From the NCBI GenBank assembly GCA_945949625.1, contig CAMFFI010000076.1, forward strand, positions 1-6,121: 6,121 nucleotides of DNA, given 5' to 3'. The translations under genes and the position numbers were made by a program. Positions 5,590 through 6,121 of the stretch are shown here, one piece after another. Below the pieces are notes generated by a model. The model ran no database searches, was not told the DNA's origin, and worked only from the letters and a program-made list of their open reading frames with translations. Origin of the DNA: an uncultured bacterium (lineage in GTDB: Bacteria > Bacillota > Clostridia > Oscillospirales > Acutalibacteraceae). Every line of letters starts with the position of its first letter. The stretch's first letter is position 1.

Positions 5590-6121
5590 GTGAAAAGAAA
5601 AGGAAAATTTTCGGTTGTGTTTAAGGGATTGTGCGGCTTTTTAGCTGTGCTTACGGCTGTGTTCTGCGTTCTGGTGCGTTTTCCGCAGTGTTTCTCGGAT
5701 GATGACACAGCCGTACTGACTGCGGCGGCTTTTACACTTTCCGACGGTACAGTACTAGCGCAAACAGACGAAACAAAGACTGTTGGAGAAACAGAACCGC
5801 AAACTGTTTCCACAGAAGTAAAAACCGATAAATCAACAAAAACAGAAACCGAGCAGCCTGCCTCAAGAAATTGGGACGATTACTATAATACATATGCTTC
5901 TCACGAAGGAGAAGAAAAATACACGGTTACGGAAAAGCATTATACAGGCTACGGAACACAATATGGCAATTTTTATGTTCAAAACAAAACCGATTACGAT
6001 TTGAATATCGGACAGATGCTTAAGGAACCGTTAGGCTTTGAAATGAAGGATACAAAGGATATTCAGGTGCTGATTATGCACACCCACACCTGTGAAAGCT
6101 ATCTTGACGCAGATGAGGGGT
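5590..6121 (+). CDS. spoIIP: Stage II sporulation protein P, N-terminal part (runs off the window)
   Basis: The first 177 codons of spoIIP are present and the reading frame is open to the window edge. SpoIIP is a peptidoglycan amidase/endopeptidase that works with SpoIID and SpoIIM to thin and remodel the septal wall so the mother cell can engulf the forespore. Visible parts are a basic start with one membrane segment (about 8-30) that anchors it in the mother-cell membrane; a low-complexity Thr/Glu/Lys linker (about 55-92); and then the start of the catalytic domain (PF07454). LIMHTHTCESY (161-171) is the SpoIIP signature, with H164, H166 and E169 as likely metal or catalytic residues. The start is fixed by an in-frame TAA at 5587-5589 directly before GTG 5590 and by AGGTGAT (5580-5586), which complements the 16S 3' end. 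A terminator separates it from the protease gene, so it is independently transcribed. Confidence 0.9.
   Translation, partial: MKRKGKFSVVFKGLCGFLAVLTAVFCVLVRFPQCFSDDDTAVLTAAAFTLSDGTVLAQTDETKTVGETEPQTVSTEVKTDKSTKTETEQPASRNWDDYYNTYASHEGEEKYTVTEKHYTGYGTQYGNFYVQNKTDYDLNIGQMLKEPLGFEMKDTKDIQVLIMHTHTCESYLDADEG

Noticed and set aside
5586..5813. A 75-codon - strand open frame opposite the start of spoIIP.
   Set aside because: Low-complexity Ser/Thr/Val composition mirrors the spoIIP linker on the other strand; spoIIP is clearly the real gene.

Overview
This AT-rich window comes from an endospore-forming, anaerobic-type Firmicute of the Clostridia. Three sporulation or germination genes (spoVAF, gpr, spoIIP) establish a spore former. 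A secreted papain-type protease with a C-terminal type I dockerin points towards the Ruminococcaceae/Oscillospiraceae or related fibre-associated gut and rumen clostridia. The genus is inferred from gene style only and is not proven.

Layout: (1) Positions 63-1245, + strand, hold a two-gene unit: a membrane S component of an ECF vitamin or precursor transporter, followed 4 nt later by a small radical SAM protein of the TatD-associated type. The unit ends in a strong hairpin terminator at 1260-1300. (2) Positions 1358-3658, - strand, hold a two-gene operon read leftwards: gpr (germination protease), then spoVAF (GerA-family germination membrane protein). It has a forespore sigma-G-like promoter upstream of gpr. 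(3) Positions 3792-5438, + strand, hold the secreted C1A cysteine protease with a lectin-like middle domain and a dockerin. It is driven by a near-consensus sigma-A promoter and closed by a very good terminator. (4) From 5590 to the window edge, + strand, is the first part of spoIIP, the engulfment peptidoglycan hydrolase, cut off just after its first conserved catalytic motif.

The genes fall into separate jobs. GPR destroys the small acid-soluble spore proteins (SASPs) when the spore germinates, and SpoVAF acts in the inner spore membrane during germination, so their pairing makes sense as one late-forespore operon. SpoIIP works earlier, during engulfment. In Bacillus and many clostridia gpr and spoIIP are direct neighbours; here they are divergent and a secreted, apparently vegetative protease gene sits between them. 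That rearrangement, the back-to-back sigma-G/sigma-A promoters, and the inverted repeat over the spoIIP ribosome binding site are the points most worth checking. I did not find a mobile element, CRISPR array, tRNA or rRNA, and no wholly unknown system is evident.
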